The notes under the pieces: generated by a model
The model's input: only the letters and a program-made list of their open reading frames with translations
Told to the model about the DNA's origin: nothing
Databases searched by the model: none
Translations under genes and position numbers: made by a program
Origin: Oligoflexales bacterium
Lineage (GTDB): Bacteria; Bdellovibrionota_B; Oligoflexia; Oligoflexales; JALZUQ01
DNA length: 64,000 nt
Reading direction: 5' to 3'
Assembly: GCA_023301465.1 (NCBI GenBank)
Contig: JALZUQ010000046.1
Coordinates: 22,272-86,271, forward strand
In this document: piece after piece, positions 25,971 through 35,683 of the stretch
Position numbering within the stretch: the stretch's first letter is position 1
Layout: every line of letters begins with the position of its first letter

Positions 25971-26744
25971 ATGAAATTTTTTATTTTATCCATTTTTGTA
26001 CTTGTAGGGTGTGACGGTGTCAAACCTGACTTGAGTTTGGTGCAACAAAACAATGTAGAAGAAACTTTGAACAAGCCGATTGAAAAAGCAACAAAACCGT
26101 CGCTTAATTCTTCTAAACCCGTCAAGAAGCCTGCAAATAAGTCTAATGTTCAACCTACTAATGAAGAAGGTTTATTTCTATCAGTAGATGCAAGTGTTGA
26201 GCTTATTGTCCTTAATCAAGGCGAAAAAGTTATTACTTATAAAACAGATGTTAAGCCGGTTGTAGATAAGCATTGTATTCGATGTCATGGAAGTGCTGGA
26301 GAAATGAGTTTAAGAGAGTTTAATTTTACTTGGTATGAGGATAATAGCGATGAGATTCAAGTGGATATTGTCAATGAAATGATTGCTAGAATGGAAAGTA
26401 TTGGCGATCCAATGCCGCCAGTCAGCAAAAGAAGAGAGTCTATGACTCAAGGTGAAATAGATGTTATTAAAAAATGGTTAGATGATGGGTTAAAACTTGA
26501 AAGTAAATCAACAGATAAAGAATTAACAATTAAATTTGATGCTCTTGATGCGGGTGGAAAAATTTTAGGAAGTGACGAACAAGTTTTAAAAAACGATGAC
26601 ATTGCAAATGTAAATTTTAAAATAAATGGAATAGAATCCATACTTGTAAAAGTATTTCAATCCAAAACTGAAATAGCGGCTAAAACTATAGAGGTGATAG
26701 GAACTCAAGCAAAAGGTGTTATAGAAGTTAACTTAATCAAGTAG
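25971..26744 (+). CDS. Lipoprotein with one haem c site
   Basis: The signal ends in a VLVGC lipobox (C14). A proline/lysine/asparagine-rich linker (about 25-65) is followed by a small cytochrome domain, with CIRCH near residue 101 in KPVVDKHCIRCHGSAGEMSLREF. The MPPVSKRRESMTQGEIDVIKKWLDDG block supplies the distal Met region. This is the layout of planctomycete-type or DUF1549-like small cytochromes. The C-terminal 80 residues are beta-rich. A strong GGGGGAGGA ribosome-binding site precedes the ATG. It probably carries electrons at the membrane. It overlaps hemC by 12 nt tail to tail. Confidence 0.78.
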   Translation: MKFFILSIFVLVGCDGVKPDLSLVQQNNVEETLNKPIEKATKPSLNSSKPVKKPANKSNVQPTNEEGLFLSVDASVELIVLNQGEKVITYKTDVKPVVDKHCIRCHGSAGEMSLREFNFTWYEDNSDEIQVDIVNEMIARMESIGDPMPPVSKRRESMTQGEIDVIKKWLDDGLKLESKSTDKELTIKFDALDAGGKILGSDEQVLKNDDIANVNFKINGIESILVKVFQSKTEIAAKTIEVIGTQAKGVIEVNLIK

Positions 26745-27620
26745 CTGATTCGTGATGGCTTCTAAACTGTAATCTTTGAAGTCATCATGCCAGTGAGTTA
26801 TCTTTTTTTCTTTTTGCCACTTAATAAATATCTTATTCAAGTCAGTATAAACACCAATAGGAGTAGTGCAAGCTGCTCCTATTTTTTCTAATATTTTTCG
26901 TTCAAAACTTGCAGCTTCTTGTGTGTTTTTACAGTTTAACGCTTGAAGTGCTGTGCGGTCAAAATCATGGTGAGAAGTCGTTTCAATTGCAATAATCCCT
27001 TGGGTTGCACAAGGTGGTATGGTCTCTACTGAAACAGGGATTGCATCGTAATGGCCTGTAATATTAAGCCTGTCTAAAGCTGCTTTTGCTAATATAATGG
27101 CATCAAATTCATGGTCGTCAAGCTTTGCAAGACGGCTGTCGACATTGCCTCTGAGTTCTTTAATAACGATTTTTGGAAAAGTTTTCTTGAGAAGTGCAGC
27201 ACGGCGTGGGCTACTAGTTCCACAAGTAAACTTTATATTTGGGCAGTTTTTCTCGTTAATTTCATCAATTTCTGTAAATTTTTGAAAAATGCTCTTATGG
27301 AAGATCATTAAATCTCTAGGGTCATGTCTTGGTAAAAAAGTTACTAACTCAAATGGTTCGGGAAGTTTAGCCGGCATGTCTTTGAGGGAATGGACAGCGA
27401 TATCAATTTTTTTATCTAAAAGAGCTACTTCGAGCTCCTTGATGAATAATCCTTTGCCTCCAATTTCACTAAGAGGTCCTAATTTTTGATCACCTGTGGT
27501 TTTTATGATTTGTATAACTGATGATTGACCCTGTTCTTTTAGTTTGTCTTGCACAAATCTTGCTTGCCATAGTGCTAGAGTGCTGCCTCGAGTTCCAATG
27601 ATTAACTTACGATTTGTCAT
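26733..27620 (-). CDS. hemC: Porphobilinogen deaminase (hydroxymethylbilane synthase)
   Basis: HemC joins four porphobilinogens into hydroxymethylbilane in haem synthesis. The 295-residue protein begins KLIIGTRGSTLALWQARFV and has the family blocks GGKGLFIKELEVALL, DIAVHSLKDMPAKLPE, CGTSSPRRAALLKK and ELRGNVDSRLAKL. The dipyrromethane cofactor cysteine lies in IGAACTTPIGVY. The C-terminal domain is slightly short but complete. The ATG lies inside the end of hemA (14-nt overlap), so the two genes are translationally linked. Confidence 0.95.
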   Translation of the reverse strand: MTNRKLIIGTRGSTLALWQARFVQDKLKEQGQSSVIQIIKTTGDQKLGPLSEIGGKGLFIKELEVALLDKKIDIAVHSLKDMPAKLPEPFELVTFLPRHDPRDLMIFHKSIFQKFTEIDEINEKNCPNIKFTCGTSSPRRAALLKKTFPKIVIKELRGNVDSRLAKLDDHEFDAIILAKAALDRLNITGHYDAIPVSVETIPPCATQGIIAIETTSHHDFDRTALQALNCKNTQEAASFERKILEKIGAACTTPIGVYTDLNKIFIKWQKEKKITHWHDDFKDYSLEAITNQLLD

Positions 27621-28809
27621 CTTTAAAAACCTTTTTTTTGTATTCTGTCATGACTTTAGATTTGATAGAGCCGATAAGGCCTTCAATATTTCTATGGAGT
27701 TCTGGGTCTGCTTTGATCCAAGATTTCTTTTTGATAGTTTTTGAGAGTTCTTGTTCAAAAATTTGATCTATTGTCTTTTTGAAATCCTTCAGGAGTTCTG
27801 AAGAACCTCTGTTTTTTAACCAACTTTGAATATTATCTGTAGCTTGGTCAATGTAAGAAAGTGCTTTATCTGCTTCAGATTGTCGAAAAGCAATGTTTTC
27901 ATCTCGAAGGTTACCAATCGCATCTATGTCAAAGCGAAAGACTCCATTTATATCAGAACAAGTCTCTTCAATGTTTCTGGGTATACAAACATCAATCAAT
28001 ACTAGTGGTTTGTTTTTTCTAATCTTCTGAACTTCTGAAATGAGTTCTTTTTTTATGACTGGTTTAGTGGCTGCTGTAGCACAGAAAATAAGATCGCAGT
28101 TTTTTAAGACTGCATTTATTCTGTCAATGTGAATTGCTTTTCCATTGAACTGCGTAGCAAGTTTAGAAGCGTTTTCAATCGTTCTGTTTGCAATAATAAT
28201 CTCATTTGATTTCTTTGCTGTTAGATATTGACATGCAACTCTACTCATTTGGCCAGCACCGATGATTAAAATGGTTTTTTGTTTGAGTTCAAATATTCTG
28301 GAAGCTAAGTCTATCCCACTTTGTGCAATGGATACTGATTTTTCACCAAGTTTTGTGTTCTGTCTTACTTTTTTTGTGGTAGAGAATGCAATCTCCATGA
28401 TTTTTTGTAGAGTAGGTGTGCAGGCATCCAAGTCTTTAGACTCTCTAAATGCGTTTTTAATTTGGCCCGTGATTTGTGTTTCGCCAACTATCATAGAATC
28501 CAATGAAGCAGTTACTTTGATGATATGCTTTATAGCATCTTCACCTTCTGAAGTTAAAATAAGGTTTTCTATGTTGTCAATTTTAAAAAAGTCTAAAAAA
28601 TAATTTTTTATAGTGTTTAAGCTTTGATCGCTGTCAAAAAATATTTCAAAACGGTTGCAAGTAGAGACAACAATAAACCCTGAGTTAGAAAACTGTCTTT
28701 TAAATTCTGTGTAAACTTTTTCAGTTGATAGTTTTTCATCTAATAACATTTCGCGTTGCTCAGTATTGGCAACATGGTGATTTACTCCAATGCATTTAAT
28801 TCTTTTCAT
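27607..28809 (-). CDS. hemA: Glutamyl-tRNA reductase
   Basis: HemA reduces glutamyl-tRNA to glutamate-1-semialdehyde, the first committed step of C5-pathway haem synthesis. The 400-residue protein has the catalytic cysteine in STCNRFE (near residue 51) and VGETQITGQIK. The NADPH-binding GAGQMSRVACQYL follows, with IIANRTIENASKLA and a C-terminal dimerisation helix. It starts 3 bp after the ccsA/hemX-like gene and overlaps hemC at its end, so the three genes form a compact operon. Feedback control by haem is known for the family; the sequence itself does not show it. Confidence 0.95.
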   Translation of the reverse strand: MKRIKCIGVNHHVANTEQREMLLDEKLSTEKVYTEFKRQFSNSGFIVVSTCNRFEIFFDSDQSLNTIKNYFLDFFKIDNIENLILTSEGEDAIKHIIKVTASLDSMIVGETQITGQIKNAFRESKDLDACTPTLQKIMEIAFSTTKKVRQNTKLGEKSVSIAQSGIDLASRIFELKQKTILIIGAGQMSRVACQYLTAKKSNEIIIANRTIENASKLATQFNGKAIHIDRINAVLKNCDLIFCATAATKPVIKKELISEVQKIRKNKPLVLIDVCIPRNIEETCSDINGVFRFDIDAIGNLRDENIAFRQSEADKALSYIDQATDNIQSWLKNRGSSELLKDFKKTIDQIFEQELSKTIKKKSWIKADPELHRNIEGLIGSIKSKVMTEYKKKVFKDDKS

Positions 28810-28812
28810 CGT

Positions 28813-29622
28813 TTATCCAAGTGGTCCAAACCAAAGGCCAAAAAAGGCAGTGGAGAGAATTGCAAACCCAACGATTGTGAGTTTTGCGGTAGTTGTAACT
28901 TGGATGTCCTTAAATGATTTGAGGATTAATATAAAGCTAAACCACCCAAAAACAGCAATAGACCAGATGATTTTTGTTTTCATGCTGATGGATAGTATGT
29001 CCAAGAAATGGTAAGTGTAATGTGCTCCAGTGAGCAGAGATACTAAAATACTAATAATACATAGCCATAAAAGAGTATTTAATAACGATCCTAATGTCTC
29101 AAGCGATGGCAGGCCCGGAAGCATTTTTTTTGTGGCACCTGATTTAAGAGCGGAGTTTTGTAGTAAATAAATAATAGCTATTAAGCTTGCTGCAACAGCC
29201 AAGCAAGATCCTAGAATAGCAAATATGATGTGGGCAGATAATACGGGTTGCAGGTTTTCAATGGGGAGTTTTTCTCCTTGGTGGCTGAAAATAGAACTCA
29301 CTAAAACAATGGTGACAAATGGTGATCCAAGTAAAGCCAGGGTAGAAGATTGAAATATACCACCAAGTAAACACACTATCACTGCAGTAGTCGTTACAAA
29401 ATACAGTTGGATAGAAGAGAATTCGGGTCTAAGGTGAACATAAAAAGATGAAATGCAAAGTGCAATGGTCCCACCTACAAATGTATACCATGCCAACGTT
29501 CTAAGCTTTAAGTTCCAGTCGGAATTTCTAAGCTGAGAAAAAACCATGACCGTCGCAAGAGCGAAAAGAAAAAGCCCAAGAAATGCAAAAAACTCAAATA
29601 CCTGCACAAGTACCACCTTCAT
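28813..29622 (-). CDS. CcsA/HemX-like cytochrome c assembly membrane protein
   Basis: The 269-residue protein has about eight hydrophobic helices. The conserved core has histidines in LSAHIIFAILGSCLAVAA and in LTGAHYTYHFLD. This is the CcsA/CcmC haem-handling family, and a gene of this kind (hemX) commonly precedes hemA. HemX is known to influence HemA level in Bacillus; CcsA delivers haem for cytochrome c maturation. Both roles suit a window with haem c proteins. The open frame extends to an ATG at 29715, but ATG 29622 gives the usual length and a normal first helix. The WWD motif of full CcsA is not seen, so HemX is a better guess. Confidence 0.75.
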   Translation of the reverse strand: MKVVLVQVFEFFAFLGLFLFALATVMVFSQLRNSDWNLKLRTLAWYTFVGGTIALCISSFYVHLRPEFSSIQLYFVTTTAVIVCLLGGIFQSSTLALLGSPFVTIVLVSSIFSHQGEKLPIENLQPVLSAHIIFAILGSCLAVAASLIAIIYLLQNSALKSGATKKMLPGLPSLETLGSLLNTLLWLCIISILVSLLTGAHYTYHFLDILSISMKTKIIWSIAVFGWFSFILILKSFKDIQVTTTAKLTIVGFAILSTAFFGLWFGPLG

Positions 29623-29727
29623 ATTCTTTATCAAAGATATCACAACCTTGGAATGCTTCACCAGAGAGATTAAAGGTAGCTTCTTTGCTTGAGAATATGT
29701 ATAAATACTGTGCATTTAAGGGGCTTC

Positions 29728-30975
29728 ATGAGTTACAATCATCAAAATCGTTGGACACCAAGTAGTTGGAGGAATTACCCCATTCAACAACAGCCGTCTT
29801 ACGGTGATATTGTAAGTGTTGAGGCAACTGAAAAATATATCTCAACCCTTCCTGGAGTCGCTCGTTTAGATGAAATTGAAAACCTACGTTCTTCTATCGA
29901 ACAGGCTCAATTGGGTGAAGCATTTATCATTCAAGGTGGAGACTGTGCTGAGAGGTTCATGGATTGTCGTGAAGATGTGATTTTTGGACAATTAGCTCTT
30001 CTCTCCCAAATGTGCGGTATCATTGAGCAAGAACTTCAAATAAATCCAATATTGATTGCAAGAATTGCTGGGCAATATGCAAAACCAAGATCGAACCAAG
30101 TTGAACTTGTAGATGGTATTGGTATTCCTAGTTATCGTGGCGATATGATCAATCATATAGACCCAACCGTTCATGCAAGAACTCCAGACCCTCAAAGACT
30201 TATGTTGGCCTATAAACACTCAGTAAAAACAAAATACATTATGGAGCAGTGCCAATCAAATAAAACTAGTACTCCCTATTATTGCTCTCATGAGGGGTTA
30301 GTGCTTGGTTATGAAGAAGCACTAGTAAAAAACTTTGAAGAATTTTACTACGCAACGAGTGGCCATATGCTTTGGGTTGGTAAACGAACTGCAAAGATTG
30401 GTGAAGCTCATATTGAGTTTTTTAGAGGCGTTAGAAATCCAATTGGAATCAAAGTAGGGCAGAATACTTTACCAGAAGAAGTCTGTCATATTGTAGAGAC
30501 ATTAAACCCAGAAAACGAACTTGGAAAAATCATCATTATTCCAAGGTATGGGGTACAACAAGTCCAAGAACATCTTCCAAAACTAATCCAACAGGTTTCA
30601 TCAAAAAAACTAAATGTTTTATGGTCTTGTGATCCAATGCATGGAAACACTTTTTTAACAGTTGGGAGAATGAAAACTAGACGTTACGATGATATTTTAT
30701 CTGAGATCAAACTAAATGCTGCAATACACCAGGAGCTTGGTACAAGGCTTGGAGGTCTTCATTTTGAGTTGACTGCTCAAGATGTAACTGAATGTCTAGG
30801 TGGGGTTAGTATCAAGACTGAATCGGACCTTCGAAGAAGTTATAAGACAGCTTGTGACCCTAGATTGAATGCTTCTCAGAGCGTCCAGTTGATTAAAGAA
30901 TTATGCAGTTCCTTCAAAATAAAAAAAACAGGCTTACATATAAGCAAGCCTGATTATCCGTTAAACTTAGCGTGA
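29728..30975 (+). CDS. Class II 3-deoxy-7-phosphoheptulonate (DAHP) synthase
   Basis: The enzyme condenses phosphoenolpyruvate and erythrose 4-phosphate, the first step of the shikimate pathway. The 415-residue protein fits the plant/mycobacterial (class II) type: IIQGGDCAERFMDC, RIAGQYAKPRSNQVEL, GDMINHIDPTVHARTPDPQRLM, FRGVRNPIGIKVG, VLWSCDPMHGNTF and HFELTAQDVTECLGG. The metal-binding C, H, E and D residues are all there. ATG 29728 has AAGGGG upstream. It is divergent from the hem operon. The last 50 bp contain a terminator for the opposite-strand gene. Confidence 0.93.
   Translation: MSYNHQNRWTPSSWRNYPIQQQPSYGDIVSVEATEKYISTLPGVARLDEIENLRSSIEQAQLGEAFIIQGGDCAERFMDCREDVIFGQLALLSQMCGIIEQELQINPILIARIAGQYAKPRSNQVELVDGIGIPSYRGDMINHIDPTVHARTPDPQRLMLAYKHSVKTKYIMEQCQSNKTSTPYYCSHEGLVLGYEEALVKNFEEFYYATSGHMLWVGKRTAKIGEAHIEFFRGVRNPIGIKVGQNTLPEEVCHIVETLNPENELGKIIIIPRYGVQQVQEHLPKLIQQVSSKKLNVLWSCDPMHGNTFLTVGRMKTRRYDDILSEIKLNAAIHQELGTRLGGLHFELTAQDVTECLGGVSIKTESDLRRSYKTACDPRLNASQSVQLIKELCSSFKIKKTGLHISKPDYPLNLA
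30921..30952 (-). terminator. Terminator of the LRR gene, inside the DAHP synthase coding sequence
   Basis: Read on the minus strand, CAGGCTT and AAGCCTG form a 7-bp stem (30929-30935 with 30946-30952) and are followed by eight T and then ATTTT. The stop codon of the LRR gene is at 30980, 28 bp before the stem, so it is well placed to end that transcript. It lies wholly within codons of the convergent gene. Confidence 0.75.
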
Positions 30976-30979
30976 TTAG

Positions 30980-32857
30980 TTAAAACTCACATCGCCCCTT
31001 TGCTATTGGGCATGTTTTATCAAGAATATAATTATCCTTTACGATAATTCGTAATTTATTTGAAAGTTTTGAGAGTACGCTTATATCTGTGATTCTATTG
31101 GAAGAAATATCTAAACGCCCAGTTAGTTTAAATAGTTCAGATAATGGTTGAACATCTTCAATAGAGTTTTCCTTGAGGGAAAGTTGATTGATGTTGGTGG
31201 CCCACTTAAGGTTTGAAATATCTTGAATGAAGTTATTGTCGAGATTAAGTTCTTTAAGCTTGTGGAGTGAGGCTATATCTCCAATATTTGATATTGAGTT
31301 GTCGCTAAGGTTTAAGTTTGAAATATTCCTCATGCTTGAAATGCCTTGTGTGCTTGTGATCTTGTTTGAAGAAAGGTCTAGTTTTAAGTCTTTTACTTTT
31401 AAAAGTGCTGACATTGTCGATAATGGCATAAGATTATTTATACGGTTATTTGACAGTGAGATTGAATGTATTTTGTTTTTGTAAAATAGTGGGTCAATGC
31501 TTTTGATTTGATTGTTTTTGAGGGAGACCTCTTTGAGGTTTGTCATATTTGTTAGCCCGTTGATGGTTGTTAGTTTATTTGAGTCAGCTAACAAGACTTC
31601 TAGGCTTTTTGAGCTAGTTAAAACATAGTCGTTACTAAGTCCTGTGTCGTTTATGTTTAAGTTTTTGAGATGAGTAAGATCTAGCAATTCACCTAAGTAT
31701 GATCTGTTTCCAGATAAATTAAGAGTTTCAAGTTTTTGGAAGTTTTTTAATCCGCTGATTGAACGAAGTCCTGCCCCTGGTATCGTTAACTCAATCAAGT
31801 TTGTGTTATTAATTAAGTCATTTAGACTGTCAATTTGAGTGAATACTGTTACAAATTTTTTAATGTTTTGTGTGTTTGAAAAACCTATCGTTTCAAAATT
31901 TCTGACATTTTGGAATTCAATATTCTCTAATATACTATTTTGGCTCATGATAAGCGGTTGGTGAATCTTAGTATTTCTAAGGACTAATGATTCTAGTTCA
32001 TTGAGTTTTTCAAGTTCAGCACCATCCTTTAAATTAACCCCAGAAATAATAAGTGTCTTAAGGTTATTCATGAAATTTATCTCACTCAGCGATAGATCAG
32101 GGCCAATATGATCAGGTCTCTTTTGTTGTGGATGAGTAACGCTGTGAGGCAATGCGTTTACGCGGAAAGCTTCTGTTGATTTGATGTCATGTTGTGACGA
32201 AAATGTTGTTTTAGTTATTGAAGACTGAATAGACGAAAATAATTGAAACTCATTCACGGATAATTCTAAAGTTTTAATTTGAGTGGCGTCTATTAACTTT
32301 GATAGATTCGTTTTTTGGTTGTTGATTTTGACATGTAGGTTAATAAGGTTTGGCATGTTTTTGATATTTGGAAGATCTTTGTCTTTAATGATCAATTTTT
32401 CTAACGAAACTATGTTCTCAAGTTCATTTGCATTGAGTATGTCTGATTTTATCTCTAAAGTTTTTAATTTAAGTTTTGTAAGAGGTTTCATGTCTAAATT
32501 TTTGTTAGAATTTCCATGAATAGATAAGTGTTCAATGTTTTTCAGGACACTAAGAACTTCTAGATCGTCCGCAATTGCAACTCTTGGAAAAAAAGTAAGC
32601 TCATTGTTACGAAGAGTTAGTGTGTTTGTTCTGGTTAATTGTTTTGAAATTGCAAAACAATCAATTTCTTTGTTTGGAACTCTAGTCCAACTCTGCATAG
32701 TCAATATACTATCCACAACTGCGTGAACGGTGTTTTGTTTTTCTACGTTCAATTTGTCTATTTGAAGGCAGTATTCTAAAAAGCTGTCAAATGTTTGAGC
32801 CTTTAAAAAACTTGGTGTGAATAAAATAATAAATAATAAAGTTAAAATAGTTCTCAT
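30980..32857 (-). CDS. Exported leucine-rich-repeat protein, internalin-like repeats
   Basis: The 625-residue product has a signal peptide (hydrophobic about 4-16, ending LKAQ). It then has many LRR units of about 21-23 residues, with patterns such as LKTLIISGVNL, LESLVLRNTKI, LNLSDNSISNI and LNLDNNFIQDISNL. The DIS or DI ends and the regular Asn are typical of internalin-like LRRs. A cysteine pair (TCPIAKGRCEF) closes the repeat domain. No anchor is seen, so it is periplasmic or secreted. Such proteins often bind host or prey surfaces, but no partner is shown. ATG 32857 with GGGGGAGAA is the start. A gene-embedded terminator follows. Confidence 0.85.
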   Translation of the reverse strand: MRTILTLLFIILFTPSFLKAQTFDSFLEYCLQIDKLNVEKQNTVHAVVDSILTMQSWTRVPNKEIDCFAISKQLTRTNTLTLRNNELTFFPRVAIADDLEVLSVLKNIEHLSIHGNSNKNLDMKPLTKLKLKTLEIKSDILNANELENIVSLEKLIIKDKDLPNIKNMPNLINLHVKINNQKTNLSKLIDATQIKTLELSVNEFQLFSSIQSSITKTTFSSQHDIKSTEAFRVNALPHSVTHPQQKRPDHIGPDLSLSEINFMNNLKTLIISGVNLKDGAELEKLNELESLVLRNTKIHQPLIMSQNSILENIEFQNVRNFETIGFSNTQNIKKFVTVFTQIDSLNDLINNTNLIELTIPGAGLRSISGLKNFQKLETLNLSGNRSYLGELLDLTHLKNLNINDTGLSNDYVLTSSKSLEVLLADSNKLTTINGLTNMTNLKEVSLKNNQIKSIDPLFYKNKIHSISLSNNRINNLMPLSTMSALLKVKDLKLDLSSNKITSTQGISSMRNISNLNLSDNSISNIGDIASLHKLKELNLDNNFIQDISNLKWATNINQLSLKENSIEDVQPLSELFKLTGRLDISSNRITDISVLSKLSNKLRIIVKDNYILDKTCPIAKGRCEF

Positions 32858-33107
32858 GTCGTTCTCCCCCAAGGACTTGTTCGCTTTTGTGATTATTGGA
32901 TGAATGGCCAAAAGTATAAAATAAACAATTTTTATAGTTGTATTATGTTTATTTATAGTTCTTTATTTATTTGAATATCAATGGGTTGCAAGTCTTTTCT
33001 ATCAAGAGTTTCAGTCAATTCTGGTTTTTGATCTTTGCGTTGAGAGGTTTTTTGAAATTCAAATATGCTAATATAAAGTAAAGATCCATCCAAAAAAAGA
33101 TAAAAGT

Positions 33108-35093
33108 ATGAACCATTATTTTAGTCTGTTTAATCGCTTTATGAGCAAATGGAAGTTCTCAATTTGGATGACTTTATTGACGATGACTGTTTTTATTTTG
33201 ATGTCTCAATCAAAAATGGGAGACTATGTTGAAGCTCATTTTTCATCATCATTTCAATATCAAGTTCGTAATTATCTGAAAGAATATCCCAAACTATCCT
33301 CTAAAGTAAAAATTCTTGTTTTCGATGATGCTTTTATATCTTATTTAAATCGAGCTAATATTTCGATGGAAGAATGGTATAAAGTTCTTTGGAGTATTCA
33401 ACAAAAAAAACCAAAGAAAATCTTTATTGATAAGATTTTTGGATATATAGCTAAAGATGATCAGGACGCAATAAAGAAAATAAAAGATTTAAACGCTCCG
33501 GTTGGGGTTGGTGGTATGGGGACTGATCATGAAATACCAAATAAAACTCCTTTGAATGTTTCAGCCGAGGGTTACTCAGCAAAATCGTTCTATGAACTTC
33601 CCGAAACTGAACCATCGTCACACTATAAGTCTATTTATGGACCGCATTATACTGTCAGAGACGCTTTTAGAAATGTTGGTCATATCGTATATGAAGGTGT
33701 CGGGTTTTATAAACCGTATTACCGCTACGATGATTCGCATGTTTTTCCTCATTTAAGCTTTTATACAGATTCCGAAGCTGAGTTATATTCTGATAGGCTC
33801 AAGTCTGGTGGGACAACAGTTTATTTCGACCGTAATGGTATGTTGCCGTATAATTTTGGGCCAATCTCTTATTACCAACAAAAATCATTTGGTATGACAG
33901 CAGCTTACCAAGAAGCTGTCATGTTAGGTAGAGCTAGTAGCCTTGTGCAAGAGGGAGATATTGTAATTATTCTTCCTTTGATGTTCACTGGAAATTCAGA
34001 CTGGATCCCAACTCCGATTGGAAAAATTCCCGGTGGGTTTCTTCTTGCTGCGAGTTTTCAAAGCATGTTTTCTGGTGAATTCATTCATAAGTTAGATCGT
34101 TTGAGTATTCCTATTATTATTGTTTTTGCTGTTTTAGGTCTTCTTTCAGGTGTCTTGCTAAGTTTTGTGTGGTTTTGGTGGTTTCAAATTACTACCATGG
34201 TCATTACAATAGCGTTATGTTTTTATGCGTTTATTTATCATAGTTATATGATCCCTTGGATATATGGTGTTGCAACATTCTTTATTTGTGGACTTGTCTC
34301 AATGATAAAAAAGACCTTTCTTGGTTCATTGGTTAGGCAAAGAATGGAGCAAGAGCTTGCAACTGCAAAAATTGTGCAACAGTATTTTTTCAAACAATCT
34401 AATATTGATAATCTTTATTTAACAGGTGACGTACTTTATAAAAGTGCTTATGAGTGTTCTGGTGATTGGTGGTATTTTAAAAATCACGGCCATATCGATT
34501 ATGCACTGATTGGTGATGTTATGGGGCACGGTACCTCTGCTGCTTTGGTGACAGCAATTATTCACTCTAATATTACTGGTCAACTTCAAAAAAAATCTGA
34601 TGTTCCTTTAAGTCCAAAATCTATATTGCAAAGATTAAATACAACTTTATTTGAAATTTTAAATGGTAAGGTAAGTGCAAGTATGCTTGCTCTTATGATA
34701 GATCATAAAAATAAAACAATTAGTGTTGCTAATGCAGGTCATAACTTTCCATTTATTATGAACGCAGTTGAAAACAAAATTAAAGGTGTGATCGTCAAGG
34801 GGGCTGTACTTGGAATTTCAGAAGATCCTGTCTTTCAAGAAAAAGAGATAAAGTACGACCAAAACCTAAGGGTCTTTACATACACTGATGGCCTTATTGA
34901 AAACTCTAATGATAATATCAAAAATATTACAAGGTTAAAGCTTAAAAAAGAACTGCAAAAAAACTTAGGTAATAGTTGTGAACAAATGCATAAAAATATA
35001 GTTGATTTTGCAAAAGGGATTCATCAAGTTCATTTTAATGAAGATGATATCACGATGATGAGCTTTGAATTAAAATCAAATATCGTTACTTAG
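33108..35093 (+). CDS. CHASE2 sensor with SpoIIE-type PP2C serine phosphatase
   Basis: The 661-residue protein has an N-terminal membrane helix (about 18-34), an extracytoplasmic CHASE2 domain (about 40-320) and three membrane helices (about 341-405). A short coiled linker leads to the SpoIIE/RsbU phosphatase (about 440-655). Phosphatase motifs are CSGDWWYF, LIGDVMGHGTSAALVTA, ANAGHNFP and TYTDGLIENSN, with metal-binding aspartates in the DVMGHG and TDG blocks. RsbU-like enzymes remove phosphate from STAS anti-sigma antagonists, and a STAS protein is the next gene. The stimulus sensed by CHASE2 is unknown. No anti-sigma kinase lies in the window. Confidence 0.88.
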   Translation: MNHYFSLFNRFMSKWKFSIWMTLLTMTVFILMSQSKMGDYVEAHFSSSFQYQVRNYLKEYPKLSSKVKILVFDDAFISYLNRANISMEEWYKVLWSIQQKKPKKIFIDKIFGYIAKDDQDAIKKIKDLNAPVGVGGMGTDHEIPNKTPLNVSAEGYSAKSFYELPETEPSSHYKSIYGPHYTVRDAFRNVGHIVYEGVGFYKPYYRYDDSHVFPHLSFYTDSEAELYSDRLKSGGTTVYFDRNGMLPYNFGPISYYQQKSFGMTAAYQEAVMLGRASSLVQEGDIVIILPLMFTGNSDWIPTPIGKIPGGFLLAASFQSMFSGEFIHKLDRLSIPIIIVFAVLGLLSGVLLSFVWFWWFQITTMVITIALCFYAFIYHSYMIPWIYGVATFFICGLVSMIKKTFLGSLVRQRMEQELATAKIVQQYFFKQSNIDNLYLTGDVLYKSAYECSGDWWYFKNHGHIDYALIGDVMGHGTSAALVTAIIHSNITGQLQKKSDVPLSPKSILQRLNTTLFEILNGKVSASMLALMIDHKNKTISVANAGHNFPFIMNAVENKIKGVIVKGAVLGISEDPVFQEKEIKYDQNLRVFTYTDGLIENSNDNIKNITRLKLKKELQKNLGNSCEQMHKNIVDFAKGIHQVHFNEDDITMMSFELKSNIVT

Positions 35094-35212
35094 TCTTAAG
35101 TGCTTAATATTACTCAATAAAATATTTCCTCTAGGGCTTACTTTTTTTTAAAGAGTGCCGATAAAGATGTTGGAAGACTTGGAAATCTCTAGGGAAAGAC
35201 AAAAGAGTTACA

Positions 35213-35683
35213 ATGAAGGTAAAAGTAGAACATAAAGATAAAACAACGATTATTCGCATGTCCGGAATGATCAATGAAGATTGTGAGCTGTCTTTGGATA
35301 AGTTGCAGTCTGTAGGCGGAAACACCGTTGTCTTTGATTTTAAAGATGTTCTGTCTGTTAACAGTTGTGGTTTAAGAGCTTGGATTAATTTTCTTAGAAA
35401 GTTTGAAGAGAACAAAGAAATTTACTTTCGTCATTGCACGCCAGATATTGTGAATCAATTAAATATGATTCCAAGTTTTCAAGGGAGTGCAAAAATTGAG
35501 TCTTTATATGGCGAGTATTTTTGTGAAAACTGTAAAATTGAGCAATTAGTTTTATATCGTGAGGGAGAAAACATGCCTGACGATGTAGATAATATTGATG
35601 CCGTGCTTTGTAAAAATTGTGGCAATGAAACAGAAATGTTGGAGTTAGATGAAGAGTATTTTGACTGTGTGATGGGTGCATGA
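35213..35683 (+). CDS. STAS-domain protein with C-terminal zinc ribbon
   Basis: Residues 1-95 form a STAS domain. VVFDFKDVLSVNSCGLRAWINFL matches the SpoIIAA phosphorylation region, where Ser in SVNSCG is the site the neighbouring phosphatase would act on. Residues about 100-156 carry two CxxC pairs (FCENCKI and LCKNCGN), a likely zinc ribbon. STAS with zinc ribbon is not the usual anti-sigma antagonist. The gene sits 120 bp after the phosphatase and overlaps the diguanylate cyclase gene by 4 nt (ATGA). Confidence 0.82.
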   Translation: MKVKVEHKDKTTIIRMSGMINEDCELSLDKLQSVGGNTVVFDFKDVLSVNSCGLRAWINFLRKFEENKEIYFRHCTPDIVNQLNMIPSFQGSAKIESLYGEYFCENCKIEQLVLYREGENMPDDVDNIDAVLCKNCGNETEMLELDEEYFDCVMGA

